A stretch of 64,000 nt of DNA from Bordetella genomosp. 5 (GCF_002261475.1 NZ_NEVN01000007.1:248001-312000); one strand, 5' to 3'. Counted from the first letter of the stretch, positions 8,174 to 19,697 are shown. Program-made: numbers and translations. The notes: generated by a model not told the origin, from the sequence alone.

Positions 8174-9886
8174 TTAACCGTCGTTGCGCTGTTGGTCCAG
8201 CTTGGCCTTGAGCAGAGCACCCAGGTTGGTGGTACCCGAGGAGGCGCTGGCTTCGGACATGCGCTGAATGGTATCGGCGGTCTCGGCGTTGTCGCGAGCC
8301 TTGATCGACAGCTGGATCGAACGCGCCTTGCGGTCGATGTTGATGATCATGGCTTCGACGTTGGTGCCAGCGGACAGAACCGTGGTGGCATCTTCGACGC
8401 GGCCCGAGGAGATCTCGGAAGCGCGCAGGTAACCTTCGACGTCGACGGACAGCGTCACGACGGCACCCTTGGGTTCGACCGACTTGATCGTACCGGGGAC
8501 CACGGCGCCCTTGTCGTAGGTGGCCACGAAGTTGTTGAACGGATCGCCTTCGAGCTGCTTGATACCCAGCGAGATGCGCTCCTTGTCGGTGTCGATACCG
8601 AGCACAACGGCTTCGATCTCGTCGCCCTTCTTGAAGTTGCGCACGGCTTCTTCGCCGGTTTCCGTCCACGACAGGTCGGACAGGTGAACCAGACCATCGA
8701 TGCCGCCGGGCAGACCGACGAACACGCCGAAGTCGGTGATCGACTTGATGGCGCCGCGGACCTTGTCACCACGCTTGAAGTTGGTGGCGAACTCTTCCCA
8801 CGGATTCTGACGGCACTGCTTCATGCCCAGCGAGATACGACGACGGTCTTCGTCGATTTCCAGGACCATGACTTCGACTTCTTCGCCCAGGGTCACGACC
8901 TTGCGCGGATCGACGTTCTTGTTGGTCCAGTCCATTTCGGAGACGTGCACCAGGCCTTCGATGCCGGCTTCGACTTCAACGAACGCGCCGTAGTCGGTCA
9001 GGTTGGTCACCTTGCCGAACAGACGGGTGCCCTGCGGGTAGCGGCGAGCGAGGCCGACCCACGGATCTTCGCCCAGCTGCTTGACGCCCAGCGACACGCG
9101 GCTCTTTTCCTGGTCGAACTTGAGGACCTTGGCTTCGACTTCCTGACCCACTTGCAGGACTTCGGAGGGGTGACGCACACGGCGCCAGGCCATGTCGGTG
9201 ATGTGCAGCAGGCCGTCGATACCGCCGAGGTCCACGAACGCGCCGTAGTCGGTGATGTTCTTGACCACGCCCTTGACCACAGCACCTTCGTGCAGGGTTT
9301 CGAGCAGCTTCTGACGCTCTTCGCCCATGCTGGCTTCCAGCACTTGGCGGCGCGACAGCACGACGTTGTTGCGCTTGCGGTCGAGCTTGATGACCTTGAA
9401 CTCGAGGGTCTTGCCTTCGTACGGGGTCGTGTCCTTGACCGGACGCAGGTCGACCAGCGAACCCGGCAGGAACGCGCGGATGCCGTTGGTCATGACGGTC
9501 AGGCCGCCCTTGACCTTGCCCGTGATGGTGCCGGTAACCAGCTCGCCATTCTCCAGGGCCTTTTCCAGCTGCAGCCATGCCGACAGACGCTTGGCGCGGT
9601 CACGCGACAGGATCGTGTCGCCGTAGCCGTTTTCGAGCGAGTCGATCGCCACCGAGACGAAGTCGCCAGGTTGAACTTCCAGTTCGCCCTGGTCGTTCAG
9701 GAACTCTTCCAGGGGGATGAGCGCCTCGGACTTCAGGCCGGCGTTGACGACGACGAAATTGTGGTCGACGCGAACGACTTCGGCGCTGATGACCTCGCCG
9801 GACTTCATGTCCTGGCTCTTGAGGCTCTCGGCAAACAGGGCGGCAAAGCTTTCGCCGCCGGCAGCTTGAGTGGAAATGGAAGACAT
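8174..9886 (-). CDS. rpsA: 30S ribosomal protein S1
   Basis: Binds mRNA on the 30S subunit and is needed for initiation on most messages. The 570-residue product has six S1 repeats; typical pieces are [20 protein letters not shown] and [20 protein letters not shown]. The start at 9886 ([18 protein letters not shown]) is preferred; an in-frame ATG at 9901 adds five residues. Neither has a clear Shine-Dalgarno, which is common for rpsA and fits autoregulation through its leader. The next gene, ihfB, follows three bases later. Confidence 0.96.
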   Translation of the reverse strand: MSSISTQAAGGESFAALFAESLKSQDMKSGEVISAEVVRVDHNFVVVNAGLKSEALIPLEEFLNDQGELEVQPGDFVSVAIDSLENGYGDTILSRDRAKRLSAWLQLEKALENGELVTGTITGKVKGGLTVMTNGIRAFLPGSLVDLRPVKDTTPYEGKTLEFKVIKLDRKRNNVVLSRRQVLEASMGEERQKLLETLHEGAVVKGVVKNITDYGAFVDLGGIDGLLHITDMAWRRVRHPSEVLQVGQEVEAKVLKFDQEKSRVSLGVKQLGEDPWVGLARRYPQGTRLFGKVTNLTDYGAFVEVEAGIEGLVHVSEMDWTNKNVDPRKVVTLGEEVEVMVLEIDEDRRRISLGMKQCRQNPWEEFATNFKRGDKVRGAIKSITDFGVFVGLPGGIDGLVHLSDLSWTETGEEAVRNFKKGDEIEAVVLGIDTDKERISLGIKQLEGDPFNNFVATYDKGAVVPGTIKSVEPKGAVVTLSVDVEGYLRASEISSGRVEDATTVLSAGTNVEAMIINIDRKARSIQLSIKARDNAETADTIQRMSEASASSGTTNLGALLKAKLDQQRNDG

Positions 9887-10189
9887 TAGGTTGGAATCCA
9901 TTAGGCCAAAATGGCCGTTGAAAACACACCGCAACGGATTGCCCGCCACAGTGGAGTGAAAAAACCTGGCGATTGCGCCGGCTCTTGCGGGGTGGTCCCG
10001 TGGGAGCGCGGTCTGGCCGTCAGGGCGGTAAAACCATCCCGTGCACAAACATCCCGCACGGGGTAAAAAACGAGTCAAAACAATCGGCCTGGGCCGGCGG
10101 TGCCTGTGAGCATCCCGCACCCCATTCGCGGGATCTTCGCGCCGCATTTGGGTCACCCCCGCGCCGCATTCGGGTCACATCCGCAAGGC
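9887..10189 (-). promoter_or_regulatory. rpsA leader/intergenic region with hairpins and a 22-bp direct repeat
   Basis: This 303-bp gap between cmk and rpsA has no gene. It holds a 7-bp hairpin at 10038-10062 (CCCGTGC / GCACGGG) whose minus-strand loop contains GGA; a second 7-bp hairpin at 10112-10134 (ATCCCGC / GCGGGAT); and a GGCC-aaaat-GGCC element at 9904-9916 close to the start codon. A 22-bp direct repeat (core GCGCCGCATT, then GGGTCAC) occupies 10139-10182. Hairpins with GGA loops before rpsA are where S1 represses its own synthesis in gammaproteobacteria. Applying that here is inference. Confidence 0.4.
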
Positions 10190-10873
10190 TCAGGCCTGCC
10201 GGGCGCGCCACAGATCGAGCACCGCGGCAACGGTCTGCTCGATCGTGAGACCGGACGAATCCAGCTCCACGGCGTCGGGTGCCGCGGCAAGCGGCGCCAC
10301 CGCTCTCTGGGTGTCGCGGGCGTCACGCTCGCGCATATCCTTCAAGAGGTCGGCTAGGTTAGCAGAAATTCCCTTTTCGATCAACTGCTTACACCGCCTC
10401 TCGGCGCGGGCCTCGACGTCGGCGATCAGGAAGATTTTCAGGGACGCGTCGGGGAAGACGACGGTGCCCATATCGCGGCCGTCTGCCACGAGTCCGGGCG
10501 GGAGCCGGAAGGCCCGCTGGCGCTCCAGCAGCGCCTGGCGCAGGGCGGGATAGCCCGCGATGCGCGACGCGAAATTGCCCACGGCCTCCTGGCGGATGTC
10601 ATGCCCCGCGTCACGGCCGGCCAGATACATATGCGGCCCCTCGAAGCGCACGTCGAGGTTCTGGGCCACGGCGACCACGCCCCCCTCGTCGTCGGGATCG
10701 ATGCCCGCCTGACGCGCGGCGAGCGCCGTCAGGCGATACAGCGCGCCGCTGTCGAGCACCGTGAAACCCAGCGCCTTCGCCACACGGTGCGCGATCGTGC
10801 CCTTGCCCGAAGCGGTCGGGCCGTCGATGGTGATCACCGGCGCCTGGGCGCCTGCGGCTGCGGGAGTGCTCAT
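10190..10873 (-). CDS. cmk: Cytidylate kinase
   Basis: Phosphorylates CMP/dCMP to the diphosphates. The 227-residue product has the P-loop GPTASGKGT close to the N-terminus, LDSGALYRL, the substrate segment [12 protein letters not shown], and the C-terminal [10 protein letters not shown]. The start at 10873 gives the usual Cmk length with GGAAG eight bases upstream; a longer frame to 10963 runs through a GC-rich gap. It lies between aroA and rpsA, the classical order. Confidence 0.95.
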   Translation of the reverse strand: MSTPAAAGAQAPVITIDGPTASGKGTIAHRVAKALGFTVLDSGALYRLTALAARQAGIDPDDEGGVVAVAQNLDVRFEGPHMYLAGRDAGHDIRQEAVGNFASRIAGYPALRQALLERQRAFRLPPGLVADGRDMGTVVFPDASLKIFLIADVEARAERRCKQLIEKGISANLADLLKDMRERDARDTQRAVAPLAAAPDAVELDSSGLTIEQTVAAVLDLWRARQA

Positions 10874-11020
10874 GTGTGCTTCCAGTAATGAGGCCCGCGG
10901 CAGGCGGGCCGGCCGGCGGGGCCGGCAATGGGATGTTGCGGTCGATGCGAACGTCTGTGACACGGGACGGCGGCAGGCACGGCGTCGCGACGACGCCGCT
11001 CCCGCAGCCCTCCGGGGCCA

Positions 11021-12343
11021 TCAGGCCCTGACCAGCCCGGCGTAGACGTCGAAGTAGTCGGGGAAGGTCTTGCTCACGCAACCGGGATCGAGAATGCGCA
11101 CGGCCGCCGGCCCGAAGGCGGCGAGCGAGAAGCACATGGCCATGCGATGGTCGTCGTAGGTGCCGATATGCGCATCATGCCACTGCCCCGCCGCCGGCGG
11201 CACCACCTCGAGCCAATCCGGCCCCGAATTGACCGTGGCGCCGAGCTTGGCGAGCTCGGTATGCATGGCGTGTATGCGGTCGGTTTCCTTGACGCGCCAG
11301 CTGCCGATATTGCGCAGGCGGCAGGGGCCATCGGCGTAGAGCGCCAGCGCCGCGGCCGTCATGGCGGCGTCGGGGATCAGGTTGAAGTCGGCGTCGAACG
11401 CCTTCAGGCGCGCGCCCTGCGCGACTTCCACGCCACTGACCTCGATCCAGTCGGGCCCCTTCTCGACGCGCGCGCCCATGGCGGCCAGCGTGTCGGCAAA
11501 GGCCACGTCGCCCTGGATGCTGTCGGCACCGACCCCGGTGACGCGCAACGGCCCGCCGCCAATGGCGCCCAGCGCCAGGAAGTACGACGCCGTGGAGGCA
11601 TCGCCCTCCACCGCGATCTTGCCCGGGCTACGGTAGCGGCTGGCCGCCGGCACCGTGAACCGTTGCCAGCCGTCGCGCTCGACCTGCACGCCGTAGCGCG
11701 CCATCAGGTTCAGCGTGATCTCGATGTACGGCTTGGAGATCAGTTCGCCCACCACCTCGATCACCACCGGCTGGCCGCTGGCGGCGCAGTGGATCGGCGC
11801 GGCCAGCAGCAGCGCGGTGAGGAACTGGCTCGACACCGAGCCCTGCACACGCACGGGGGTGTCGGTCGCGATGGCGCCCTGCCCGATCCGCAGCGGCGGA
11901 TAACCGGGCTGGCCCAGGTAATCAATGCGGGCGCCCCACCCGCGCAGCGCGTCGGCCAGATCGCCGATCGGCCGCTCGTGCATGCGCGGCACGCCCGAGA
12001 GCGTGTAATCGCCGCCCATGAGCGCGAGCGCCGCGCACAACGGCCGGAACGCGGTACCGGCGTTACCCAGGAACAGTTCGGCCTGCTGCACGGGAAAGCG
12101 CGTCACGCCCTCGACCGCCACATGCCCCGTACCCAGGGTCTCGACCGTCACGCCCAATTGACGCAGCGCGGCCAGCATCACGCGCGTATCGTCGGAATCG
12201 AGCAGCCCGGTGATCTCGGTGCGGCCCTCGGCCAGCGCGGCCAGCAGCAGCACGCGATTGGAAATGCTTTTGGATCCGGGCAGCGCCACCACGCCCTGCG
12301 CGTGACGGACCCGCGGCAGATCGAGATAAGCCTGGGCGTTCAT
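11021..12343 (-). CDS. aroA: 3-phosphoshikimate 1-carboxyvinyltransferase (EPSP synthase)
   Basis: Sixth step of the shikimate pathway, joining PEP and shikimate-3-phosphate. The 440-residue product carries [20 protein letters not shown] at its N-terminus and [10 protein letters not shown], the class I EPSP synthase signatures, and [12 protein letters not shown] near the end. It begins directly after the tyrA stop codon (no spacer), so the genes are co-translated. A short GC-rich gap with a 7-bp hairpin (10981-10997) separates it from cmk. Confidence 0.97.
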   Translation of the reverse strand: MNAQAYLDLPRVRHAQGVVALPGSKSISNRVLLLAALAEGRTEITGLLDSDDTRVMLAALRQLGVTVETLGTGHVAVEGVTRFPVQQAELFLGNAGTAFRPLCAALALMGGDYTLSGVPRMHERPIGDLADALRGWGARIDYLGQPGYPPLRIGQGAIATDTPVRVQGSVSSQFLTALLLAAPIHCAASGQPVVIEVVGELISKPYIEITLNLMARYGVQVERDGWQRFTVPAASRYRSPGKIAVEGDASTASYFLALGAIGGGPLRVTGVGADSIQGDVAFADTLAAMGARVEKGPDWIEVSGVEVAQGARLKAFDADFNLIPDAAMTAAALALYADGPCRLRNIGSWRVKETDRIHAMHTELAKLGATVNSGPDWLEVVPPAAGQWHDAHIGTYDDHRMAMCFSLAAFGPAAVRILDPGCVSKTFPDYFDVYAGLVRA

Positions 12344-13246
12344 TCAGTGAGACTCCTTGCGCCAGCCGCGGCGCGCATCGGCGGCCTCGGCGAGCAGGTC
12401 GTGCATGGCGTCGCCATCGCGCGCGCGCAGCGCGGCCTCGGCGGCGTCGAGCACCGCACGCACATCGGCCAGCTCCGCGAGCATGGCGTCGCGATTGGAA
12501 AGAAAGATATCCCGCCACATTTCGGGCGAGCCCGCGGCGATGCGGGTGAAGTCGCGAAAGCCCGAGCCGGCCAGCGCCAGCCGCGTGGCGGCGTCGTCTG
12601 CGCGCGCCACCTGCGTCATGTACACCGACGACAGAAAGTGCGGCATGTGGCTGATCGAGGCCAGCACGCGATCGTGCACGACCGCGTCCATGTCGAGCAC
12701 GCGGGCGCCGCAGGCCTGCCAGCTGGCGCGGACCCGTTCTAGGGCCGCCGCGCCGTTCTCGGGCAAGGGGGTCAGGATCACATCGCGCTGCTGATACAGG
12801 CGGGCGTCGGCCGCCTCGGGTCCGGTGCGCTCGGCCCCCGCGATGGGGTGGCCGGGCACGAACTGGCCGATGCGATCGCCCAGCGCCGCGCGGGCGGCAC
12901 CGATCACTTCGGCCTTGGTACTGCCGCCATCGGTGAGCACCGTGTCGGGCCGCAGATGCTCGCGCATCTGCGACAGCACGGCACCCAGGCCGCCTACCGG
13001 CGTGGCCAGCATGATGAGATCGGCCTGGGCGGCCGCCTCCGCCGGCGTGGCGACGGCGTCGATGAGACCCAGCTCGCGGGCGCGCTCGAGCGACTGCGGA
13101 TTGCGCCCCACCCCCAGCACGCGGCCGACGTGGCCGGCCTGGCGCAGCGCGGCGGCATACGAGCCGCCGATCAAGCCGACACCGACCACCGCCAGCACGC
13201 CGATCGCGGGCGCCTGCGCGCCGCCGGGCTTGGCGGTGAGACTCAT
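12344..13246 (-). CDS. tyrA: Prephenate dehydrogenase
   Basis: Oxidative decarboxylation of prephenate (or arogenate) toward tyrosine. The 300-residue product has an N-terminal NAD(P) Rossmann fold (VVGVGLIGGSYAAAL), the GSTKAEV segment, and GHPIAGAERTGPEAAD with the catalytic His. It is a stand-alone dehydrogenase without a chorismate mutase domain, which is instead fused in pheA. The start at 13246 overlaps the hisC stop by four bases. Specificity for prephenate versus arogenate is not decided from sequence. Confidence 0.92.
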   Translation of the reverse strand: MSLTAKPGGAQAPAIGVLAVVGVGLIGGSYAAALRQAGHVGRVLGVGRNPQSLERARELGLIDAVATPAEAAAQADLIMLATPVGGLGAVLSQMREHLRPDTVLTDGGSTKAEVIGAARAALGDRIGQFVPGHPIAGAERTGPEAADARLYQQRDVILTPLPENGAAALERVRASWQACGARVLDMDAVVHDRVLASISHMPHFLSSVYMTQVARADDAATRLALAGSGFRDFTRIAAGSPEMWRDIFLSNRDAMLAELADVRAVLDAAEAALRARDGDAMHDLLAEAADARRGWRKESH

Positions 13247-14361
13247 GCCGACAGAATCTCGGTCAGGGCGTCGATGAAGCGGGCGTTCTCGGCCGGCAGA
13301 CCCACCGTGACGCGCAGCCACTCGGGCAGGTCGTCGCCCGCCACCGGACGCACGATCACGCCGCGCTTGAGCAGCGCGAGGTTGACGCCCGGCGCGTCGC
13401 CGACATGCACCAGCACGAAGTTGCCATAGCCGGGCACGTAGCGCAGCGACAGCGCCTCGAACGCGCGGTAAAGCTGTTCCTTGCCGGCCTTGTTGGCTTC
13501 GTAGGCACGCTGCAGATACTCGGCATCGGCCAGCGCGGCGATCGCGGCGGCCTGCGCCAGCGTATTCACGTTGAAGGGCTGACGCACTCGATTGAGCAGA
13601 TCGGTCAGGGCCGGCTGCGCCACCGAGAAACCCACGCGCAGGCCTGCCAGGCCGTAGGCCTTGGAGAAGGTGCGCGAGACGATCAGGTTGGGGTGCCGGC
13701 GCACCAGCGCCGTGCTGTCGAAACGCAGTTCGGGATCGAGATATTCGTTGTACGCCTCGTCGAGCACGACCGTCACACGGGTGCCGTGGGCCTGCTCGAC
13801 GCGCTCGAGGAAGCGCGCGATCTCGTCGCCGGGCACGAAGGTGCCGGTGGGATTGTTGGGGTTCGCAATAAACACCACGCGCGTATCGGCCTCGATGGCG
13901 TCGAACATCGCGTCGAGGTCATGGCCGTAGTCGCGCGCCGGCACGACGATGTGACGGGCGCCGCGGGCCTGGGTGGCCAGGCGGTACACCGCGAACGAAT
14001 GCCGCGCGTACACCGCCGAGGTGCCCGGCTCGAGCAGCGCGAGCGCCACGATCTCGAGAATGTCGTTGGAGCCGTTGCCCAGCGTCAGCCAGTTGGCCGG
14101 CACGCCATAGCGCTCGGCGAGCGCCGCCTTCAGGTCGAAGCCATTGGGATCGGGGTAGCGGGCCAGCGAAGCGGCCGCGGACAGCATCGCCTGGCGCGCC
14201 GACTCCGGCATGCCCAGGGGGTTTTCGTTGGAGGCCAGCTTCACGATGCCGGCCGGATCCAGCCCGAACTCACGAGCCAGCTCCTCGATGGGCTTGCCGG
14301 CCTGGTACGGGGCGATAGCGCCGACGTGGGCGGGCGCGACGAGAGTTTTTTGTGCGGTCAT
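13243..14361 (-). CDS. hisC: Histidinol-phosphate aminotransferase family
   Basis: PLP-dependent fold type I aminotransferase, 372 residues. KLASNENPLG, ANPNNPTGTF, VLDEAYNEYLD and the PLP lysine in SRTFSKAYGLAG (Lys234) are diagnostic of HisC. Its place between pheA and tyrA suggests it may also, or mainly, transaminate phenylpyruvate or hydroxyphenylpyruvate, as known for several HisC paralogues in the serC-aro supra-operon. The start MTAQKTLVAPAHVG at 14361 is used; an upstream open frame has no coding support. A 119-bp gap follows pheA. Confidence 0.9.
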   Translation of the reverse strand: MTAQKTLVAPAHVGAIAPYQAGKPIEELAREFGLDPAGIVKLASNENPLGMPESARQAMLSAAASLARYPDPNGFDLKAALAERYGVPANWLTLGNGSNDILEIVALALLEPGTSAVYARHSFAVYRLATQARGARHIVVPARDYGHDLDAMFDAIEADTRVVFIANPNNPTGTFVPGDEIARFLERVEQAHGTRVTVVLDEAYNEYLDPELRFDSTALVRRHPNLIVSRTFSKAYGLAGLRVGFSVAQPALTDLLNRVRQPFNVNTLAQAAAIAALADAEYLQRAYEANKAGKEQLYRAFEALSLRYVPGYGNFVLVHVGDAPGVNLALLKRGVIVRPVAGDDLPEWLRVTVGLPAENARFIDALTEILSA

Positions 14362-14480
14362 GGTGACGAACGAGGGGCGAAACGTTGAACGGACGGCAGC
14401 GGGACGGGTTGCAGCGGAAAGAAAACCTGTGCGCGGAGAAAGCAGGACAGCGGCGGGCAGGCGTTCTGCCCGCGCGCCGA

Positions 14481-15566
14481 TCACTGTGCCGGGTAGGATC
14501 CCAGAATCTTCAGGAAAGCGGCCTGTGCCTGCAATTCGGTCAGGGCGGCCACCACCTGCGGATCGCGCTGGTGACCCAGCACGTCGACATAGAAGTAATA
14601 CTCCCACTGACCCGTGCGTGCCGGACGCGATTCGAAGCGGGTCATGGAGACGCCGTTGGCCGCCAGCGGCTTGAGCATCTCGTAGACGGCGCCGGCGCGA
14701 TGCGGCACGGCCAGGATGAGACTGGTCTTGTCCTTGCCGCTGGAGAGCGGCTCGATGTGGCCGATGGCCAGGAAGCGCGTGCGGTTGTACGGGTCGTCCT
14801 GGATGCCGGCCTCGACCACGCGCAGCTTCCAGGCCGGCGCCGCGACCTCGCCCGCGATCGCCGCGACCGCCGGGTTTTCGGAGGCCACGCGCGCGGCTTC
14901 GGAATTGCTCGCGGCGGCGACGCGCTCCAGATTCGGGTAGTGGCGGGTGAGCCAGCCCTGGCACTGGGCCAGCGCCTGCGGATGCGCCGAGATGGTCGTG
15001 ATGCCGTCCATCGTGCCCGATTGCGTCATCAGGCAATGGCGGATCAGCAGCGAGCGCTCGCCCATGATTTTGAGCGGCGTGTTCAGCAGCAGGTCCATGC
15101 TGCGATTGACGGCGCCTTCGGTCGAATTCTCGACCGGCACCATGCCCACGTCGGCCTGGCCCCCTTCGATCGCGCGGAACACGTCATCGAACGAGGCGCA
15201 CGGCAAGCCCTGCACGGAATGGCCGAACTGCTCGAAGGCCGCCTGCTCGGAAAACGAGCCCTGCGGGCCCAGATAGGCGACGGTCATGCCGCGCTCCAGG
15301 CCACGGCAGGCCGACATGATTTCGGTCCAGACGGAGGCCACCGCGGCGTTGGGAAACGGCCCCGGATTGCGGGCCTGCAGACCGCGGATCACCTCGGCCT
15401 CGCGCTCGGGGCGCAACACCGGGCCATCGGCCTGGGCCGCATGCTTGACCACGCCCACTTCCTGCGCGGCCAGGGCACGCTGCGACAGCAGTTCGAGAAT
15501 CTGTGCATCGATCGCATCGATGCGCGCGCGCAGCGGCGCGAGCTGGGCCTGCAGCGACTCATCCAT
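14481..15566 (-). CDS. pheA: Bifunctional chorismate mutase/prephenate dehydratase (P-protein)
   Basis: Turns chorismate into prephenate and then phenylpyruvate for phenylalanine synthesis. The 361-residue product has an AroQ-type chorismate mutase domain (about 1-90; [19 protein letters not shown]), a prephenate dehydratase domain (about 95-270, with the TRF catalytic motif in NRTRFLAIG), and an ACT regulatory domain (about 280-361) containing the phenylalanine-binding ESRP motif, so feedback inhibition is expected. It overlaps the serC end by eight bases. Confidence 0.96.
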   Translation of the reverse strand: MDESLQAQLAPLRARIDAIDAQILELLSQRALAAQEVGVVKHAAQADGPVLRPEREAEVIRGLQARNPGPFPNAAVASVWTEIMSACRGLERGMTVAYLGPQGSFSEQAAFEQFGHSVQGLPCASFDDVFRAIEGGQADVGMVPVENSTEGAVNRSMDLLLNTPLKIMGERSLLIRHCLMTQSGTMDGITTISAHPQALAQCQGWLTRHYPNLERVAAASNSEAARVASENPAVAAIAGEVAAPAWKLRVVEAGIQDDPYNRTRFLAIGHIEPLSSGKDKTSLILAVPHRAGAVYEMLKPLAANGVSMTRFESRPARTGQWEYYFYVDVLGHQRDPQVVAALTELQAQAAFLKILGSYPAQ

Positions 15567-16689
15567 GGCGGCGCTCGAATTCCTTGAGGTACTCGACCAG
15601 CGCCTGCACGCCGGCCAGCGGCATGGCGTTGTAGATCGAGGCGCGCATGCCGCCCACGCTCTTGTGGCCTTTGAGCTGAGTGAGGCCGGCCGCGTCCGCG
15701 CCCTGCAGGAAGGCGTCGTTGAGCGATTCGTCGCGCAGCACGAACGGCACGTTCATGCGCGAGCGCACCGGCGCATGCACGGGGTTGCGGTAGAAGCCGC
15801 TGCTGTCGAGGAAACCGTAGAGCAGGTCGGCCTTGGCACGATTGGCGGCTTCCATGCCGGCCACGCCGCCATTGGCCTTGACCCACTTGTAGACCAGGCC
15901 CGCCACATAGATGGCGAACGTGGGCGGCGTGTTGTAGCGCGAATGCTCGGCGGCCACGTTGGCGTAGTCGAACGCCGACGGGCAGATGGGCAGCGCCTTG
16001 CCGATGAGGTCACGGCGCGCGATGACGACCGTCACGCCGGCGGGGCCTGCGTTTTTCTGGGCACCGGCGAACACCAGGCCGGCGCGCTGCACGTCGAGCG
16101 GACGCGACAGGAAGTGCGAGGACGCGTCCACCACCAGCGGCACGTCGGGCGCGCCGAGCGCGGCCGTATCGGGCCACTCGGTGAACTCGACGCCACCGAT
16201 GGTTTCGTTGCTGCACAGGTGCAGATAGGCCGCTTCGGGACGAACCTGCCAGCTTTCGACCGGCGGCACCCACGAGAACGGCGCCTGCTCGACACCGTCG
16301 AGCCTGGCGGCCACGCCGCTGCTGGCGGCGATGCGCGCATCGCCGTAGCGCCCGGCTTCCTTGTGCGAACGGGTCGACCAGTGGCCGGTGACCACGAAGT
16401 CGGCCGCGGCGGCGCCGCGGCGGCCGATCAAGTTCATCGGCACGATCGCGTTTTCGCCCAGACCGCCGCCCTGCATGAACATCACGGCATAGTCGGCCGA
16501 CACGCCGAGCAGTTCACGCAGATCCGCTTCGGCTTCGTCGCAGATCTGCACGAAGTGGCGCCCCCGGTGACTCATCTCCATCACTGACATGCCACTGCCA
16601 TGCCAGTCCAGCATCTCGGCAGCGGCCTGCTGCAAGACGGTCTCCGGCAATACCGAAGGACCGGCCGAGAAATTCCAGGGGCGGGCCAT
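15559..16689 (-). CDS. serC: Phosphoserine aminotransferase
   Basis: PLP enzyme of serine biosynthesis (also used in pyridoxal phosphate synthesis). The 376-residue product begins [15 protein letters not shown], contains [13 protein letters not shown] and the PLP lysine in [11 protein letters not shown], all characteristic of SerC. It starts two bases after the gyrA stop and overlaps pheA, so gyrA, serC and pheA likely share a transcript. Confidence 0.97.
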   Translation of the reverse strand: MARPWNFSAGPSVLPETVLQQAAAEMLDWHGSGMSVMEMSHRGRHFVQICDEAEADLRELLGVSADYAVMFMQGGGLGENAIVPMNLIGRRGAAAADFVVTGHWSTRSHKEAGRYGDARIAASSGVAARLDGVEQAPFSWVPPVESWQVRPEAAYLHLCSNETIGGVEFTEWPDTAALGAPDVPLVVDASSHFLSRPLDVQRAGLVFAGAQKNAGPAGVTVVIARRDLIGKALPICPSAFDYANVAAEHSRYNTPPTFAIYVAGLVYKWVKANGGVAGMEAANRAKADLLYGFLDSSGFYRNPVHAPVRSRMNVPFVLRDESLNDAFLQGADAAGLTQLKGHKSVGGMRASIYNAMPLAGVQALVEYLKEFERRHG

Positions 16690-16691
16690 TT

Positions 16692-19370
16692 TTACTCCGT
16701 AGGTTCTGTCGTGTCGGTTGCGGCATCGGGCTTGGCATCGCCCTCGCCATTGTCATCGGCGGCCGCGTCGGCGCCGTCGGCATCGTCTTCGGCGCCTTCG
16801 TCGGCGTCGCTTTCGACCACGCGGCGCACGCCCGAGAGCGAGCTGCCATCATCGACGCTGATGAGCGTGACGCCTTGCGTGGCGCGGCCCATTTCGCGAA
16901 TCTCGCCCACGCGGGTACGCACCAGCACGCCGCCCGTCGTGATCAGCATGATCTCGTCGGTCGGGGTGACGAGCACGGCGCCCACCACCTTGCCATTACG
17001 CGAGCTGGTCTGGATGGCGATCATGCCCTTCGTGCCGCGGCCGTGGCGCGTGTACTCGACGATCGAGGTGCGCTTGCCGTAGCCGTTTTCGGTGGCGGTC
17101 AGCACGCTCTGGCTTTCGTCGCCGGCCACGAGCAGCGAAATCACGGTCTGGCTGTCTTCGAGCATCATGCCGCGCACGCCGCGGGCGTTGCGGCCCATCG
17201 GACGCACGTCGTTTTCGTCGAAACGCACGGCCTTGCCGGCGTCGGAGAACAGCATGACGTCGTGCTTGCCGTCGGTAAGGTCGGCGCCGATCAGGTAGTC
17301 GCCATCATCGAGGTCGACCGCGATGATGCCGGCCTTGCGCGGATTGGAGAAATCGGACAGCGGGGTCTTCTTGACCGTGCCGCGCGAGGTCGCCATGAAC
17401 ACGAAGTGATCTTCGCTGAATTCCTTGACCGGCAGCACCACGGTGATCTTCTCGCCGTCGGCCAGCGGGAACATGTTGACGATGGGCTTGCCACGCGAAT
17501 TGCGCGTGCCTTGCGGCACTTCCCAGACCTTGAGCCAGTACACGCGGCCGCGGTTCGAGAAGCACAGCAGGTAGTCGTGCGTGTTGGCGATGAAGAGCTG
17601 GTCGACCCAGTCGTTTTCCTTGGTGGCGGTGGCCTGCTTGCCGCGCCCGCCGCGCTTCTGCGAACGGTACTCGGACAGGGGCTGGCTCTTGATGTAGCCG
17701 CCGTGCGAGAGCGTCACCACCATGTCCATGGGGGTGATCAGGTCTTCGGTGTCGAGTTCGGTCGCGTTGACTTCGATGTCGGAGCGGCGCGAATCCTTGG
17801 CCGAGGTGGAGAACTCCGCCTTGATGGCCTGCAGCTCTTCGCTGATGATCGACGAGATGCGCTCCGGCTTGGCCAGGATGTCGAGCAGGTCGGCGATGGT
17901 GGCCATCACGTCCTTGTACTCGCCAATGATCTTGTCCTGCTCCAGCCCGGTGAGGCGTTGCAGGCGCATGTTCAGGATTTCCTGGGCCTGGGTGTCGCTC
18001 AGGCGGTACATGCCGTCGCCCTGCAGACCGAATTCGGCCGCCAGGTCGTCGGGACGGAACGCCGCGCGGCCACCGGCCGCATCGCCATCCACGCGCGACA
18101 GCATCTCGCGCACCAGCGACGAATCCCAGGTGCGGGCCATCAGTTCCTGGCGCGCCACCGGCGGGGTCGGCGCGGCCTTGATGATCGCGATGAAGTCGTC
18201 GATGTTGGCCAGTGCCACGGCCAGGCCTTCGAGCACGTGACCGCGCTCGCGCGCCTTGCGCAGCTGGAATACCGTGCGACGCGTCACCACTTCGCGGCGA
18301 TGCTGCAGGAAGTATTCGATCATCTGCTTCAGGTTGAGCAGACGCGGCTGACCGTCGACCAGCGCGACCAGGTTCATCCCGAAGGTGTCCTGGAGCTGGG
18401 TGTTTTTGTAGAGGTTGTTGAGCACGACCTCGGGCACTTCACCGCGCTTGAGCTCGATCACGAGACGCATGCCGTCCTTGTCGGACTCGTCACGGATGTC
18501 GGAGATGCCTTCGATCTTCTTGTCGTTGACCAGCTCGGCGATGCGCTCCTGCAGGGTCTTCTTGTTGACCTGATAGGGAATCGCGTCGACCACGATGGCC
18601 TGACGGTTGCCCTTTTCGAGGTCTTCGAAGTGGGTCTTGGCGCGCATGATGACGCGGCCGCGGCCCGTGCGGTAACCCTCGCGCACACCGGAGATGCCAT
18701 AGATGACGCCACCGGTGGGGAAATCAGGGGCCGGAATCAGCTCGATCAGTTCGTCGATCGTGCAGCCGGGGTTGCGCAGGCAATACAGGCAGCCGTCGAC
18801 GACTTCCTGGAGATTGTGCGGCGGAATATTGGTGGCCATGCCCACCGCGATACCCGAGCTGCCGTTGACGAGCAGGTTGGGCAGACGCGACGGGAGCAGG
18901 AGCGGCTCTTGCTCGCTGCCGTCGTAGTTAGGACCGAAGTCGACCGTTTCCTGGTCGATGTCGGCCAGCAGCTCGTGCGCGATCTTGGCCAGGCGGATTT
19001 CGGTGTAACGCATCGCCGCGGCGTTGTCGCCGTCGATGGAGCCGAAGTTGCCCTGGCCGTCGACGAGCATGTAGCGCATGGAGAAATCCTGCGCCATGCG
19101 GACGATGGTGTCGTAAACGGACTGGTCGCCGTGGGGATGGTACTTACCGATCACATCGCCGACGATACGAGCCGACTTCTTGTACGCGCGGTTCCAGTCG
19201 TTGTTGAGTTCGTGCATCGCGTACAACACGCGCCGGTGCACGGGCTTGAGGCCGTCTCGCACATCCGGTAGCGCCCGACCCACGATCACGCTCATTGCGT
19301 AATCGAGGTAACTGCGGCGCATCTCTTCTTCCAGCGATACCGGAAGCGTCTCCTTGGCAAAGGAATCCAT
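16692..19370 (-). CDS. gyrA: DNA gyrase subunit A
   Basis: ATP-dependent introduction of negative supercoils with GyrB. The 892-residue product has the winged-helix/tower breakage-reunion domain with catalytic Tyr122 ([11 protein letters not shown]), the coiled coil, and the C-terminal beta-pinwheel with its GyrA box (QKRGGRGKQ). In the quinolone-resistance region the sequence is [10 protein letters not shown]: Gln occupies the position of E. coli Ser83 and Ser that of Ala84, while Asp87 is kept. The tail ends in an acidic Asp/Glu/Ala-rich segment. The ATG at 19370 has no clear Shine-Dalgarno. Confidence 0.98.
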   Translation of the reverse strand: MDSFAKETLPVSLEEEMRRSYLDYAMSVIVGRALPDVRDGLKPVHRRVLYAMHELNNDWNRAYKKSARIVGDVIGKYHPHGDQSVYDTIVRMAQDFSMRYMLVDGQGNFGSIDGDNAAAMRYTEIRLAKIAHELLADIDQETVDFGPNYDGSEQEPLLLPSRLPNLLVNGSSGIAVGMATNIPPHNLQEVVDGCLYCLRNPGCTIDELIELIPAPDFPTGGVIYGISGVREGYRTGRGRVIMRAKTHFEDLEKGNRQAIVVDAIPYQVNKKTLQERIAELVNDKKIEGISDIRDESDKDGMRLVIELKRGEVPEVVLNNLYKNTQLQDTFGMNLVALVDGQPRLLNLKQMIEYFLQHRREVVTRRTVFQLRKARERGHVLEGLAVALANIDDFIAIIKAAPTPPVARQELMARTWDSSLVREMLSRVDGDAAGGRAAFRPDDLAAEFGLQGDGMYRLSDTQAQEILNMRLQRLTGLEQDKIIGEYKDVMATIADLLDILAKPERISSIISEELQAIKAEFSTSAKDSRRSDIEVNATELDTEDLITPMDMVVTLSHGGYIKSQPLSEYRSQKRGGRGKQATATKENDWVDQLFIANTHDYLLCFSNRGRVYWLKVWEVPQGTRNSRGKPIVNMFPLADGEKITVVLPVKEFSEDHFVFMATSRGTVKKTPLSDFSNPRKAGIIAVDLDDGDYLIGADLTDGKHDVMLFSDAGKAVRFDENDVRPMGRNARGVRGMMLEDSQTVISLLVAGDESQSVLTATENGYGKRTSIVEYTRHGRGTKGMIAIQTSSRNGKVVGAVLVTPTDEIMLITTGGVLVRTRVGEIREMGRATQGVTLISVDDGSSLSGVRRVVESDADEGAEDDADGADAAADDNGEGDAKPDAATDTTEPTE

Positions 19371-19424
19371 ATATATAACGACTGAATCGTGTTTAAGAAG
19401 GAACCCAGGCCGGGTAAACGCGAA

Positions 19425-19433
19425 ATTCTATCA
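19425..19433 (-). promoter_or_regulatory. Possible gyrA promoter (extended -10)
   Basis: On the minus strand TGATAGAAT fits an extended -10 element (TGn-TATAAT) about 55 bases before the gyrA start. No convincing -35 hexamer is visible. The 402-bp gap between gyrA and ompA otherwise holds only this, the divergent ompA promoter and GC-rich sequence. Confidence 0.35.
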
Positions 19434-19669
19434 TCCGAACGTCGTAGGCACCCCGGGGGCGCCTCAAGGAGGCCCCGGAGTCGGCGGACGAGATGCCGCC
19501 ATCGGCTTGCATTGCGCCGCTTCTCGGCCTGTTGCCAAAAACCAACACGAAGAACGCGCCGACCCGCTAAATGGTCATATCCTGAGCCAATGGGGGGCAC
19601 CAAGGAAGCCAAAGGTCCCCAAATGCCTTAAGATTGTTTCCAGCACGCAGGAGACCCAGTGGCGATCCT

Positions 19670-19697
19670 TTGAACCTGTTCTTAGCGTTGCTATACT
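19670..19697 (+). promoter_or_regulatory. Sigma-70-type promoter of ompA
   Basis: TTGAAC (19670-19675) and TATACT (19692-19697) are separated by 16 bases, about 75 bases before the ompA start, which itself has AGGAG at the right distance. This is the best promoter match in the window and suits a highly expressed outer-membrane protein gene. Confidence 0.75.
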
